From contig VZSR01003807.1 in NCBI GenBank assembly GCA_013398615.1, positions 14,791,064 to 14,855,063 of the forward strand: DNA of 64,000 nucleotides. The letters run 5' to 3'. Positions within the stretch are counted from its first letter, which is position 1; each line of letters starts with the position of its first letter. Shown piece by piece: positions 41,901 to 56,900 of this stretch. The position numbers and the translations under genes were made by a program. The DNA is from Brachypodius melanocephalos (Eukaryota; Chordata; Aves; Passeriformes; Pycnonotidae). The notes below the pieces were generated by a model that had not been told where the DNA came from, searched no databases, and saw only the letters and a list, made by a program, of their open reading frames with translations.

Positions 41901-44900
41901 TATTGTTTGGCTTGTCTTGCAAAGGGGCCTTAATCAGTGATTGTGATATTCTTTACAATAAAATGCTCTTTGCAGGAGAACTGTAGCATTCTTTTTTTCC
42001 CCTCTTCTCTCTTTTATGCCTTTTCCACTCCTTTCCTTTTTATATTTTTATTTTTAAACTCACTTTTCTCTTTTTATTACGTATGGGTTAGAACTATATC
42101 AAGAAACCCCTGCATAATTTAAAATCTGCTGCAGAGTATTTAATTTGGCCTCTTGATTAAATTTTATTGTAAGATATGCCAAAAATGTGCTTTCTTTGCA
42201 TTATAAAAATAGATTCATGCATTTACCTAATAATTAGTCATTTAAAATTTATTTTTGAGTCATATTTTTCCTTTTGCTTTTCATGCTAGTCCGTATACAG
42301 AGGATCTCCGGTTTGTACAGTGTTTCTACCTAATTTTTATTTTTCTTTCTGCTTGAAATTATTTTTTCTACAAATAATAGCATGGATTGGTCTTAAAAGT
42401 TTTCCATTACTTGCAAAACCTTTCTAAATGTGAAATTACACTTCTCTAAATTGGTCTTAAAAGTTTTCCATTACTTGCAAAACCTTCCCAAATGTGAAAT
42501 TACACTTCTCTAAATCTGAAATTGCACTATTCAATATTTGGGGTTTTTTAACTGAGAATCTTGTTTGATTGCAGAAATGCATTTCAAATATAGCACCTAT
42601 TTGAAATACATTTCATAATTGCTATTCTTTGTGTGTGATAGTAACGTATTTTCTTTTCTATATAGATTAAGCTTGTCAACATAAACTCAACAGATATTGC
42701 TGATGGCAGGCCTTCTATTGTGCTTGGTTTGGTGTGGACCATAATTTTATATTTTCAGGTACTACATTTTTTATACTTCACAGTTGCTTGCTCAAGCAAT
42801 GGTTCAGATCCTCACTTTATACGAACGGGTGTAGTTCCAGTCTTTCACCGTAGCTAAGTCACTTTGTAATTTGCTGAGGATTTGATCCTGAATAAAGCAA
42901 CAGTTGATGGTGGGGGTGCTTCACATTGAGTAAAATTAGATACTTGTCTGTGGAATAGACTGGTCTTTGCCTACAACAGAGTTCCTTTGTCACCAAAACA
43001 TATTTTTCTGCTTTTCTCTAAAGAATACAACATAGCAGAAACAGAAAGTAATAGAATTGTGGATTCTTGTTACAAGTGATTTAAGCAACCTCGGTGGTGA
43101 CTGTGCTGAATGTCTAATTCTGGTGCACTAGGTATCAGTCAATAATTATTCTCAAACCATACATGTAAGCATGGTGATTTCACTGGCAGATGCAGGTATT
43201 TGCAAGGATAAAATTAGCTGTGAATGATGGAGAAAGGGTTGAATTTGTAGAGGAGAAATCAGTTGCATTCTGTTGAAGTTAGGTGGGAGGTAAAACTGGC
43301 TTCTAAATCCTGTCCATATTGGTTAACAAAGTGAGTCACTGTTCAACCTTTAAAATAACTAATAACTAATTTTATTGCTCTTCTTCATGGAGTTCTTTGG
43401 CTCCCTTGTGATGTCTCAGCACCAACCACTCTGATACCTCAGTAGTTCAGAGTTCATCAGAATAAAAGTTAGTCAGAATGATATCGACATTTTTATTTAT
43501 AGCTCATTGAAACAAACAGAGAAGGTTATGTTTCTCAGGCTTACTGAAACTCTACTTCTCTGCATCATTTTTGTCATTTTTTGACCTTTACTTTACTTGT
43601 CACAGGCAGATACATAATTTTAACATGACTGGAGGCAGGAATCCATAAGAGCTGTGGTACTCATTCTGGCAGACTGATTCTGCAATGAGACAACTTTGGA
43701 TTTTAAGAGGATAAAAAGGCATAAAAAAGTCCTGCAACATCCTCTGGATATAGCTTTGTCATGTTAAAGAATCAAATTGTTAGTCAAATTAATGTTCTTG
43801 AAAGAATCAAGTTAATGAGAAAGATAATTACCATCCTACATCCTCAACAAAGCACTTTTAATGTACTTTGGCTGCAGTACATTCACTATTTCTTCACAAG
43901 GTACCTCTAAGTAAAAACACAATTGAATTTATGCCAGAACAGTACAACAGGAGTAAAAAAGTACCCCGATAAGATCATTGAGATCACTGCCATTCTTTAA
44001 TTGAATGAAACTCTTCTGAAACGAGTGGATTGTTTTATAATCTGAACTCAAACTACATGTAAGATATTGTCTCCTATTTTGGTGATAATTTGCTGTAATA
44101 GATAACATGACACATTTGCATTTTGTTCTAGCTGTAGGGTGTGAAGTCAATAATTGTCAGATGCTAGTGCTTCTGAATTTAGGACCATCACCTGGGCACA
44201 TCCATTAGCATTTCTAAAGCCCCTGTAATGTATGTTTAAATAAAACACAGTTAATTGTACCTTCTGCCCAACTTTGTTTTGACAGTTGTATCAGGAAATT
44301 ATTGAAGAAACTGGTGTGAATCAAGAAGATTATCTACAAAGAGTTCATTAACATTTTTTTTCCCTGCAGATTGAAGAGCTTACAAGCAACCTCCCACAGC
44401 TGCAGCCCTTGTCTAGCAGTGCTTCTTCTGTGGAAAGTGTTGTCAGTTCAGAAACTGCAAGTCCCCCAAGCAAACGGAAGGTGGTAACCAAGGTCCAAGG
44501 AAGTGCCAGGAAGGCTTTGTTAAAATGGCTACAGTACACAGCAGCAAAGTAAGTAAACTACAGATGAACTGATTCTATATTTTAAGTGCAAGATTTTTGC
44601 TCAGATTCTAAGTTCCCTCAATCAGGGATCATCCTTTTGCTCTGTATTTATGTAGTACCTTCCTCTATATATAATTATAGAGCCTCCTCACCATATTCTT
44701 TTTGACAACTGAGGCTGATATATGTTACTACCATGCAACAAATCAAGTATTAAGTAATGATTTAATTCTGCATGCGATCATATTTTATAGTTTCTGGCTA
44801 ATGAATGGGATTATCTCTGACAGAATGAGGAGCTGAAGGGAGAATTAGATGTCTGAATGACAATGCATTAGTCCCACTGCCAAAACACTTGATGTGACAC

Positions 44901-47900
44901 TGCCAGTAGCACACTGATTAAGCATTCCTCACTGAAAGCTTGTAGGAACACTAAATTCTGGCACTTGCTGTTGAAAGGCAAGTGATGAAAAGTTATCTGT
45001 ATCCTTCTGCAGCTTTTTGATACAATGGAAGTGTTATTACACAATATTGTCCTGAATCTTCATTCTTCTTAGTCCAAGTTATTTTGGAGTTATTTCTTGC
45101 TATGTCTAGTTAACTTTAGAATTTTTTTCTTTGTTCTGTAAGATTATCCCATGCTGTTTCAGCTTTCAAAAAGACATTAATTGCCTCATAAATTACATCA
45201 AAGGTACTATGGTAGTTTGATAGCTTCCACAATAAGAAAATCAGAGGTGTAAATAACATGGATTTATTTGCCCAAATTAAAGAATCACTGCTATTTGAAA
45301 ACATCAATTGTGTAAAATATAGAGGGGAAATGGTGAGTTATTGAATGGTGCCTCAGAGAAAACAAATGTAATTGCAAAGATTCAGACTTATGCAGATGTA
45401 AAATACAGTAATTTATAGTGCATTGCTGTCTAATTTGAATTTCTTCTTTTGCACTGTTCTTGGTAAGACACTGGCAATGGAAAGTGATCAGTTTCTATTT
45501 CCAGACACGCAAACAAACAAAATGAAAATAGATTCATAAATTAAACTGTCAGTTTCACTGGGAAGAGTCAATAAAATATGTTGAAAAAAGCCAAGTGATA
45601 CCTAGTGGTACACTTCACCTAGGCCTCCTTCACATTGCAGTTTGCAAGGGCTACTTCCTTAGAGTCAGTGAAAGTGTTTCACTGATCACAGTGAGGTTTT
45701 AATGAAACTTTACTCTCTTATGTTGCTTGAACCTCCCAATGGCAAGACTACCTCAGGGTCTCAGTGTCTTGAAAGGATGCTTGCTTGCTCAGAGAAAGTT
45801 AAAAACTGTCTGTGGATCACCACACCTTTCAGAATTACTGGTAAAAGAAGCAGGGATTTAGAAATTTGATTCAGTTCTGATTACTTTCCTATTGTATATT
45901 GCTATTTCTGGATCATTTGTGTTTATTTTTTTAGTGGACCTATTAAGTGTTCTGGGCATATGAAATTATAGTATCATTTGTGCTTTTATAAGAAAATAGA
46001 GAAATCTGTGTGTTATAGTTTCCCCTAAACAGCAGTGATGTCACTGTTCATGCTGAGAACAGGCTAGCACAGGGTTTTTTAAAAATTTTATTTGTATGAT
46101 ACTGATGTACCTAATCGAACTGCAGCAGTTTAATGGAGTGAGATTTATAGGGCGGGATATAATAGTGAATGGAAGTGTGTACATCCCCAGACTCTGTGTG
46201 CGTCATATAACAACTTGGAGAACTTTGGGCACTCCATTGCTCATTGCTTTGTGGTGTATTGGCACTAGCAAGCCCACTGGAGACAAATACATCATGTATA
46301 CAATAAAAAACACTGCTTATCTTCATAAGCAGAAATGAATTTGTGCAATGGATAGATGGAGCTGTAATTGACCTGATGGGCATTACAGGAAAGAGTGGTC
46401 TGGGTTTAATGATGGGTAACCACTGGGTGAAGTATTCTCTGCCTCTGTTTCCTGTTGTCCTGATGTTATTAGTAACGTCTTTCCCTTTCATGTTCTTTAG
46501 GCAAGTTGGAATTGAAATCAAAGATTTTGGACAAAGCTGGAGGAGTGGTGTTGCATTTCATTCTGTTATTCATGCTATCCGCCCGGATTTAGTGGACATG
46601 GAGAAAGTGAGGGGAAGGTCAAATAGAGAAAACCTGGAAGAAGCCTTCACAATTGCAGAAGCAGAACTAGGAATCCCAAGGCTCCTTGACCCAGAAGGTA
46701 CCATAGCTGAGAAAAGTTGGAAGTACTTGGCATGTCTTAAGCCAGATGTACTAATTCATAGTGTTTAGACATTTAAGCGTCATTTTATGCCATTCAGCTA
46801 AAAAAATTAATTTTCAATGTTCTATACTTGCCTAGATGTGGATGTTGAAAAGCCAGATGAAAAGTCTGTCATGACCTATGTAGCCCAGTTTTTGAAGTAC
46901 TATCCTGATCCTCATCACACAGTGACTGATGTGCCAGAGAATGATGTAAGTTTCTCTTGCGTATCTATAAGAAACAGTTTATAATAAAGGGGAGGGGGGG
47001 CTTTATAAATACAGTTTAGAGCTTTCTTTTAGTTTATTACATTTCCTTTTGGTGAATGCTTCAAGTGACAAGCAAGAACACTAAGAAAACTGGGAAAGAT
47101 AAGCCAAGAATAAGGGAACAACTCTTGCAGATGTTTAGTAGGTGGAGAAAATAATATGGTAATACTGCAGATATTTTCCTCTTTTCAGGAGTAGCAGGAG
47201 CAAAAAATAACAGTAACAATTATTGTAGATAGTAGCAAACCAATGGATCCTAAAGTTCCTTTACGGGTTTTTAAGCATAACATCAATTATGTTGTAATAA
47301 TTTGTTACCTGAAGCAATGTGTCATTTATATTTCTGTCACACTGGGTTTCTGGATAAGACCAATAATGGTCCAAGATGTTGCTTAGGTACAGTCTTTGGG
47401 CTTTTATGCTTGAGAGGCATTTACAATTTTGACAGATGTTCCTTTCTATTTCACACGGATGTTTAACTCTTTGCTGTAAGGCCTTGTTTTCAGTCGTGTT
47501 TTTTCACTGGAATTTGTTTTGTGTATGCTCTAGTGCACTGGCTTTGCACTGGAGTGGCTGTGCTCAGCAGTGCCAAGTTATCATGACTCACTTCCTAGTG
47601 CTGATTTGCTTTCTTCATGGCAAACATGGGAAGCACTGCTGAGACAATCTGCTCAGTCCCAGCAAGAGAGAAGGAAGAAGCAGTTTTTATCAATGTTTCT
47701 CTGCATTTGCTACAGAGCTAGAAAAGAGCTTTGAAAGGAGTGAATCTCTTTCCTTATGCCTGTGTGAGGTTAAGGTAGCTGCTGTAGCTTTGCTGTTTGA
47801 TTCCAGTGCCTGAGCACTGGAACTTATGATTTTCCTCCCTGTAACATTAATCTGAGTGTGCCAGTGTCTCAGCATCCCACTGAGCAATGAAGAGGACTGA

Positions 47901-50900
47901 GTGAGCACTGGAGCCTCGTGCTGTGGCCAGCAGCCAACAGCCTTGGCCAGGCCTTCTGCTGTGCTGGGATTGGGTTTTGAGGAGCAGCCTCACCACCTTC
48001 CCCCAAGCTTTATGCAAAGATGATGCAGGAGAATGCAGGATTCAGCCATTCCATGCTCTGCCTGTCTCAGGCTGCACTGACATAGATGCTAGCACACGAG
48101 TTATGGAAGGGCAAATAATGAGTTGCATCCAGAATTTGTGAATTCCTAGGAAACAGAACAACACAAATCAATTTGACATGCTAATGTTCTGATCTCAGAA
48201 CCACTTCCTCTTCTTAGATATCACTAGGGTATTCCACTAGCAATCCACATAAACCTTGGTAGAACTGCTGACCCCTTGCATGTCACACTACAGAAACCAG
48301 TATCTTCCAGACTTTGAGAAAAAAGTAAGAGTTTGACATTGCACTAAATTTCTAATGTCATCATTCTTTGTTTCCAGGAGGAAATACTGTATTCCTTTTT
48401 ACTGTCCTGGAGGATCTATGTCCACCTTTACACTACTTGGTTAGTTTAGTTACTTAGGACAGGATTCCCCTTTAAAATCTAAAAGCTCACAACACTCCAC
48501 CTTTAGTCAGCAAGAGATAGATGTTTTCCCATATGGCATCTTTCTAAAGACAGTGTCCTAAACAAACAATCTCCTGGAAGCCTGTGTTGCAGACCGTTTT
48601 TATAGAGATAAAACAGAGTCATATTAATCTGTCCCTTAGGTAATGATAGATAAAACATTGTTGGCAGTTGATTAAAAAGCTTCTTGTTTTTGCGACCAGT
48701 CTAACCCCCTATTTTTAGCCTCTCTGTTTTCCTGCTGAAGTATAGTCTAAAGAAATACCACACTATCTAGATACCTGGGAGAAATAACCTTGCAAGACTC
48801 TTGTCCCGTGAACTCTTGGAGTAATCCTAATTTCTTGTTTAAAGTTATATTTTATTGATGTGTTCAGTACCTGCTGTAGAGTAAGTTGGACAGATACAAC
48901 TGGCTTTATCTATCTTGCCTAAAGAACTGAGCAGGGGCTATCCCAGCTGCAGATGCCTGCATTTAGTTAGAAGAATCCTACTTCAGACTGGACTGTGTCT
49001 GGGTGAATTTTGACAGGGCGAGGGAGGCCAAGAGGAGATTTCTAACCCTCTTCCCGCACCCTCCACCCAACTCGGCTGTCACTGTGTTTCCTCAAGATGT
49101 GTTGTCCACACAAATTCCTGTTCATCTACCCTCGTGATTTAATGCTCAGTTTATAAAGAATTTGCATTGGAAGAAGTGGAGTAATGGTTGAAACTTACCC
49201 CTCGTTTGTGGTCAGAGGGAACAGCTATTTGCCATGTGCATTTCCAGAATTAAAAGGGGTCTAATCTCTCATGCATGGACCAGCTATGAACACTTGTGAA
49301 CTCGTGTAGGCAACACATCTCAAAGAAACACAGTTACTCTAAGGTAAGTAATTATTTTTCCAGATTAAATAAATCATGTAGTGACTAGCAATCTGGAAAT
49401 CAGATCAAATCTGAAAACTACTTTACTAGATATGATACACACACGTGAGCTTGATAATAGTTCTAAGTACATCTTGTATTCCTACACATGTGGCTCTTAC
49501 TGTTCTCTCTGGACTTTCTGCCTGCTTTGCTTTATTTTATTTTGCTTTTTTTTCTTTTTTTTTTTTCCTTGCTTCTCGTTTTCCCATTTGTTTCATATTG
49601 CTAGGAACTTCAAGCAATCCCAACTTTTGTCATTTCTTTTATGAAATTTAAGGTAAGGGTGTATGCTCAGAATAATTCCTTAAATTGGACCTTTCATGGT
49701 TGTTATCTTTTTTTCATCCTGCACTTATTTGACTATAGATTTGGGGGAGAGAGGGGATTAATGTACATTAGTTTGCTAACTTTATCTTTCTAAAAAAGCA
49801 GTAGATTAATTAATGTGATGAATCTAGGTCTGCTCTCTTACATGACTTGACCCTAACAGCCTAACACTTAATTTTGCAAATAAAGTAATAGAAACATTAT
49901 AGAAAAGCAGGTCAACATTCCTATAATAAATCACAGACTATGTTTTTTGTTTTCTTAAGTATAGATATAAAAAGATATTTCCCAAGATATTTCTAAGATA
50001 TATATGTATTTCTATAGATATTTCTTAAGTATAGATATATGAAAAAATAGATCATGTTTTATATATAAATTTATTTTTATTTATATTTTATAAATAAATA
50101 GATTATAGTTAGATGTTTCTACATGTCTAATCTCATTTAAAATGGACTTTTTAAATGTCTTTAGGTTTATAGAGTAGATAGTAGAGTGTGTGATTGTGTA
50201 AGTGATGTGTGTGGCTTGCAGGTCGGACAGAGAGTGTATTCATCTGGAATTGTGTCACAGGTTGCTCCTTTTTCATCTAAATTATGATATTCTTAAAAGT
50301 ATACTTTCTTAAACATCCTGGACTTTTGGATACTTCTAATTTTCTAGTATTAACTGAGAGAAGTTCAGGAATTTAACATAGATTATATTAATTGAGCATT
50401 CAGAGGTGAAACTGAAAGACTACAGAAGTGAATATATTTGAAATAAATAGCAGGTGTCACTGAAGTCAGGCAATAGTGTTTATAGTTTGACCTGATCCAG
50501 TTAACTGCCTGGATTCCACATTCTTGAGGGTTTTTTGGCTGGGAATTTTTTTTTTTTTTTGGCAAATAAATATATAAAATAGATTGTTTTAAAGTGGCTA
50601 GGATCAGGGGTTCATTTTTATCTCACATTACGTTTATCTAACTAGAGATGCGTTGAAGCAAAGATTTCTACCGGTAGAATTGCTCCTATGTTCTCAATCC
50701 ATTCAAGCAAGTTTGGGCACCTTAAATGGGACTTTATACATCCTTAGTCTTACACAGCCTCAGTGCATTGCTTCTTAATCCAGAGGAGATCTGGAGTGGT
50801 AAAAGCTCTGCCTTTCCTTATCATGGTATAAATTTAGCTGTACTTAAAGCTCACCCCCTCAAAGTATTTCTGATGTAAAGTCTTTCTCTTCTTGTACTCT

Positions 50901-53900
50901 GATGAGCAAGTAATTCAGAAGATAATCCTGTCATATCTGACATTTTTATGCCAGCAGAGTTCCCCAGTGTAAGAGGAATTTCCTGAGCAGCAGCTGCAAA
51001 AATAGCTTTCTGAGCTTTTCCAGGGATTCAGTCTACTTCTGCAGGTAGTCATTAATAGTTCATCCCTGAAGGTGATGCCTGGCTCAGGATTTACCTTGTG
51101 TCTGTGATACCACTGTCAGGGAGTGAGTTTCAGTAACATATATATGTATATTCAGTAACACTTATATATAAGCCAGAGTTTTCAAAAGGAGCCGTCTAAT
51201 CTGTCGAATTTATGCATAAATGCTTTTCAAGAGACTTTATTTTCTCAGTACATATGCAATACAATGGTTCAATGTCCCTGAAAAACAGACTCAAAGTTTT
51301 TTTTTTTATTTAAAAGGTAATATTTTATAATTCTATTGTGTCTGTGCCTGAGAATTTGAACAGTTCACCTTGTTTACATGTTACAGAACTAAACAAAATA
51401 CTCCTTTTCCAGTCCGCAATTAACATTCTCATTATATTTTAAGCTCTACAAACCCTACAGGATTCTGTATCATGTAATTTTCAAACTAACTCTGGTATAT
51501 CAGTTAATAAAATAATGTTTTGATTTTGAGTCTGAGCTGAAAACTTTCTTTGCAAATTTAAAATGTGCTCCATTATCATATCAGAACTCATAAACCCTTT
51601 ACCTTCTTTTATGTTCCTTGTTAGCAGAGTGCTCCCGTTGTTCATCTCTACAAATCTGTGCATATTCATGGAATTGTGTGAGGATAAATGACTATTTTAA
51701 AATGCTGCTTGGAAGTAGCATACTGAGTGAACCACAGGATTTTAGATAAATTCAAATAAATGGATCAGAGAGCAATGGCCCTCATGCTGCAGAAAGCACA
51801 AATAGTTTTCTGTATTCTAGGTAACTTCTCTTGGTGGTTTATCTTCTGATCTGTATGCCACTTCAGATGTGCAGACTTGAGAAGATAGTTTAAATATCTG
51901 CAAGAATGTCCTTTTGATATTTTTTTATTGAGAGTAGGAATACTAGGCACTAATGAAAATCTTTTTTTAAGAATGATAGCTCATTAAATCTGGTGGGTGT
52001 TGATGACAAGTGCCTTGGTGTCTAAGAAAGTGAATCTCTTGTTTATTACCTAAACTGAGACTTTAAAGTGCTTTAATATCAACCAAGGACTACACAATCT
52101 AATTTGCAGGTGATAAGTGAGGTACTGAACTGGAAACCTGTGAAAAGATAAGAATGAATAAAAGATTCATCATGCATTGCTGCACAGTGTAATTTATGGC
52201 ATCCATTTAGGTGGTTGCTGAAACACCTACATCTTTTGCAATTAAACAAAGTGATCAAAATTTGCCTAAATAAATAATTTTTTAAAATGCAGAAGGCTAA
52301 ATGCTACCTGTTAACTTAGTATCGGAGGAACCGTATGTGGTTTAAGAGAGGTGAAGCTGTTCCTGTGTTATCTTCAGGTGCCACAGAGGTATTGTTAATC
52401 CCAGAGTTACTCTATTTCAAAAACATTTGGTCAGAATGGGTTTTAGCCATTATTAAATTTTTTAAACTGATGAAGTAATCTTGCAAAATACCTGCTTTGC
52501 TCAGATTACTGTATGAACAGTTGCAGGCATATAGATGCTCTGTCAAAGTCTCACCTTAAGGAATGTGAGGAATATAAAGCAGTGTTTTATGAAACTGAAT
52601 TTTACAGTGTGAATTATACAGAGCATTGAGGCACACTTGTTCCCTTCATGACTTCAAGAATAGCTACTCTGAAATTTTCAGTTTTGGTAAGATTGCTACA
52701 GGATTTTCAATCCATTAAGATGCATACTTTAGTGTTTCTTTTATGGAGATAGCAGCTAAATGCCATCTACAGAGAACTTTGTTCCAGCACAGCTGCTCTA
52801 ACAGCATGTTAACCTCACTGCAGCTACCTGGCTATCAGCATAACTGTGATAATTACAAATCTGTTGTGCAAATTATGTCCAACCAACTACCACTGCTCTG
52901 AATAGAGGCTCAGTAAAAGAATTAGTAGAAATACATCAAAGATTTCTGTCTTGTCTGAGGAACCTGTTTTTTCCTTGGCTGAAATGAAGTAGTAGCTTTA
53001 TCTTTTAAAAATTGTTAAGGGGAAGTTATATTTTACATATTTAAGGCTGCTTTCAAAGAAAGGAACCATAAAGTGGCTTATTTTGCCTGTCAGATTCATT
53101 TCTTAAAAGTCAGTACTTTGTTTCTCAAATGCAGGCAGTGACTACTCTTTTTTTATCCCGTGGTCCAGTTTTTCTTCTCTCATGTAATGCTTGAAGTGTG
53201 ACTCATTTTAGGCGATTATATGACGAGATTTTGCATTTGTTCACTGTAATAGGCAAATTTGTTATATATCTGCTTCTGACAAATTTTACAGTAATAAGGC
53301 TTCTTTGGTTTCAAAAAGTAGCTTCTGGTTAACAGCCAACACATCTGGTTCATTGTTTGGAATCCTGAGATGGACACTTGTATCCTACTTGACCAGCCTG
53401 CTTACATAGTGCACAGAATACTTTCTATTTCAGAATACTTTCTATTTCCTGATAACCTTTGCTTATAACATGCTCACGTACCTGAGAGTTCCTGTGAGTG
53501 TTTTTCTGTGCACTGCCAGGTCACTGAATTCTGCAGAGAACTTTGTAGCCTTACAAAGCTGCAGTGTTATGACAGACTGAAGTGGTAAACTGTAAAACAA
53601 ATAGGCTTTTCTTCAAAGCCATTAAATGGCATAGAAGGAAAAGAAACTTATTATACTTGGGTTTTCTTTCATTCTTCTCATTTTCCATGTTAAAATATTC
53701 TAAATATTCTACTAAATTCTCAACTTGGAGCTTGATGTCAAGGATTACCCTGAAGTCAATCAGACAATAACTTTTCACCAATAGCACATCAGCTAATAAA
53801 AAGGTGGTAAAAGATTTTAAAAATCCTCTCCTATTTCAGCTCAAACAACTTTTACTGAAAATTGACTTTACTAATCTGTTGAAGACTAAAATTAGTTGTT

Positions 53901-56900
53901 CAGATATCTTCAAAGAACTTTGTGTTAATTTAACATCAGATGAAAACTGCTAATAATATCTCTGCCACTACAATGCCCCCATTTGTCATGATTTCACTCC
54001 TGTAAGACTCATGTCTAGTTGCTGACTTCTCTCATACTGAGAAAAAACTTTTCAGTTAGACTAGGTAAGAAGGTAAATGATAAGAGAATTGGGCACATTT
54101 GCTTTCACTACAACTAAATGATTTGCTATAGAGGTGTTAAATTCTAGATTATATATGACAACTCTACTGAAAGGCTGCAATTTTTTTTTTTTAATGTGTG
54201 GTTGTACTGCATCATAGAAGGAAGACAGGCTGGTGCTAAGAGACCTAAAAGCGTGGGCAGAACAATTTGAAAGAGACATAGCCCGAGCACAGGTGGCAGA
54301 AACAAGCTTACAAGAGAAATATCAGGTAAGCAGCAGGGAAATTATGTATGATAAAATTTTTTGTCATCATGATGTGTAACAGGTACTACAGTATTTTGTG
54401 CAGCCTGTATGTATGAGATGTTGTGTTGTTTTAAGAAATAAGGACACAAAGTATTTTTCCTGTTATTAGTGAAAGAATTACAATGCCAGCTCCAGCTTTG
54501 CTACGTAGGACAGTGCACAGATGGTTTGCCTAACACAGAGCTTTTCCCAGCAGTGTGAAGAAGGACTGTCCTAGTTAGAAGAGAGCTGTGTCTGTGCCAT
54601 CCTTCCAGATCCTGCATGATTTAGCTCAGATAGGAGGTATGACTGAAGGCTGGATGAGGTGACATGTGGAGAGGACAGGACTTAGAGTTTTATTTTCATC
54701 CACTCTCTCAAAGGTTAATGTCTAAATCAGAAATATAAAACTTAGTCAAAATTTTCTCCTAAAGCTTGACTGTTCTCTAAATGCAGCCACTGTCCCAAGT
54801 AGCATTAAATCCAGTTGCAATTTTATTTGATCAATTATTATCTGATTTCATACATGATTCAGGCATCTGATAGCTGAAGGGAAATACAAAAGTCCTATCT
54901 ATATATAAATAAAAAATATACAAGTAAATATAGAAGTTAAGTGCTATTCTTCTTTAGGAGAGATTAGGACTTCTACCAGTACAAAGTTTCCATAGGTCAT
55001 GGTACTCCATAAATGTTAAAGAATTTAATTCCTTTACCCTCTGCTGTAATTGATTTGATTTCCTCTTTGTGCAGTCATTTAAGCATTTCAGAGTACAATA
55101 TGAAGTAAAAAGGAAACAGTTTGAACTTGCAACCCAGTCAGTAAGGAAAGATGGTAAATTATCACTCGATCAAGCTGTGGTGAAGCAAGCATGGGAGAGA
55201 GTTACTTCCAGGGTAAGTTGATAATCATTGTGCTATATATTTTTTATTAAATGAAGGGTTGAATTTAAAATCATTTAAACACCTGTTTGCTGTTGATTTT
55301 ATTAGGCATTTGGCCCAGAAAAGTGGACCAAATTTCTGGCACTGCTGAATTACTTGTTTTGAAGATATTTACTGCACTATCATCTTTAATATTGGTCAAA
55401 GATAGAATATGAACTTTAAGAAGAGGACTATACTTTGAGATTTCCCTTTACTTGAGCAAGTGGTAACAGTGCTCAGCCAAGCCCAAGACATTGCTGATAG
55501 AAAGAAAACCATACACAATGCCACTTCCAAACCCAGTGTTCCTATGTAAATTGCCAGTTATTTGAGAAATTCTAATATTTTTTAGTATAACTAAAAAGAA
55601 TTTTTGGGTAATACTGAATACTTTAGCAATAAATGAGGTTTTAATTCTATTTTTAATCTATTTGCAATAATAATATATTAATGTTAATATTTATGATTGG
55701 AATCTTGCACAACTGAAGGAAAAATTCCAAGCAAATTACACTGTTTGACCCAAATTAAAATTTATTTAAGAATTATTACTAGTATATCTACACTGCATAT
55801 ATATATATGTATTTAACAGAGGATCTGTTTAAAATTATTCTGGAGTTTTCACATAATTTTCATGCTGTTTTCACTCCCATAACTGGCATTGCCAATAAGA
55901 CACTGTTTTACTGCTATATTATCCCCACCACAGTCTTTTCAGACTCATGTGAGCCTTACCTATAAAAAGTACATAAAAAGTAGAGATATAAAGATTTTAT
56001 GCAGGAGCATGAATCAAATAACATTTGGCAGAAGAAGGTCTTGTATCCCTTACTGTGCCTATTACCTGATGAAATTCCAGATATTTTGCTTCTCAGTTGT
56101 TCCAGTTTATTTGTGATCATTCTGTAACTCAGTACCATTCAGAAAGAGAAATACATAAACTGACAAACTCTTACAGAGATTTTCTTGCCTGTGAGAATGC
56201 TGTAATTTCCAAACTCACATGGAATAATATTCCCAGATTTATGTCTCAATTACACTCGGTTACGTGGGGGTTTGATTTTACAGTGTAAAGTCTGATTTTT
56301 ATCAATGTATTTGTTTGTGTTATTTAGCAAGGGAGGAATTTTATTCCTTTTACTTTTATTTCCTAGATGCTTGATTGGCACATACACCTTGATAAATCCC
56401 TTCCTGCACCTTTGGGTACCATAGGTGCTTGGCTCTACAGGGCAGAGGCTGCTCTGAGGGAAGAAGTAACAGTTCAGCAAGTTCATGAGGAAACAGCAAA
56501 CACAATACACAGGAAGCTCGAACAGCATAAGGTAGATGGAGATGCACTCATTCTGTGCATTATCCTCCATTGCTTTCACAGCTTTAAATGGTCCATACTC
56601 TACAAAGATAATTATTTCTGCTTTCTGTGGGTTGTGTTGTCCTATTGGGGGCTGAAGCTTGGTGTCTTGCCGTGGTGACTTGAACTGTGGTATCTGTGTG
56701 TCTTACAACCCGTATTCAGAATTGCTTTTGAATGTTTTTGCTTCTTCTGTCTGAAGCATATCAGGTGTTAATATTTTAATTTCTATGGTAAAATTCCATA
56801 GAGAGCTCCTAATATTGGGTGTGTTGTTCAACCAGTATGAACTAATTGGGTGAAACAGGAGAAAGGGAATAAATGCACTAACTGTGCTGACAGTGCAGGT

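Noticed and set aside
46343..46768. Long plus-strand open frame (141 codons)
   Set aside because: Read-through of SYNE1 exon g into both flanking introns; only 46501-46697 is coding.
48378..48439. Exon-like segment after TTTGTTTCCAG reading EEIL, reminiscent of the mammalian EILPGF exon
   Set aside because: Between its AG and the nearest plausible donor it is 62 nt, not a multiple of 3, and the similarity ends after four residues. The segment at 49605-49652 fits the mammalian exon, phase and splice sites better.
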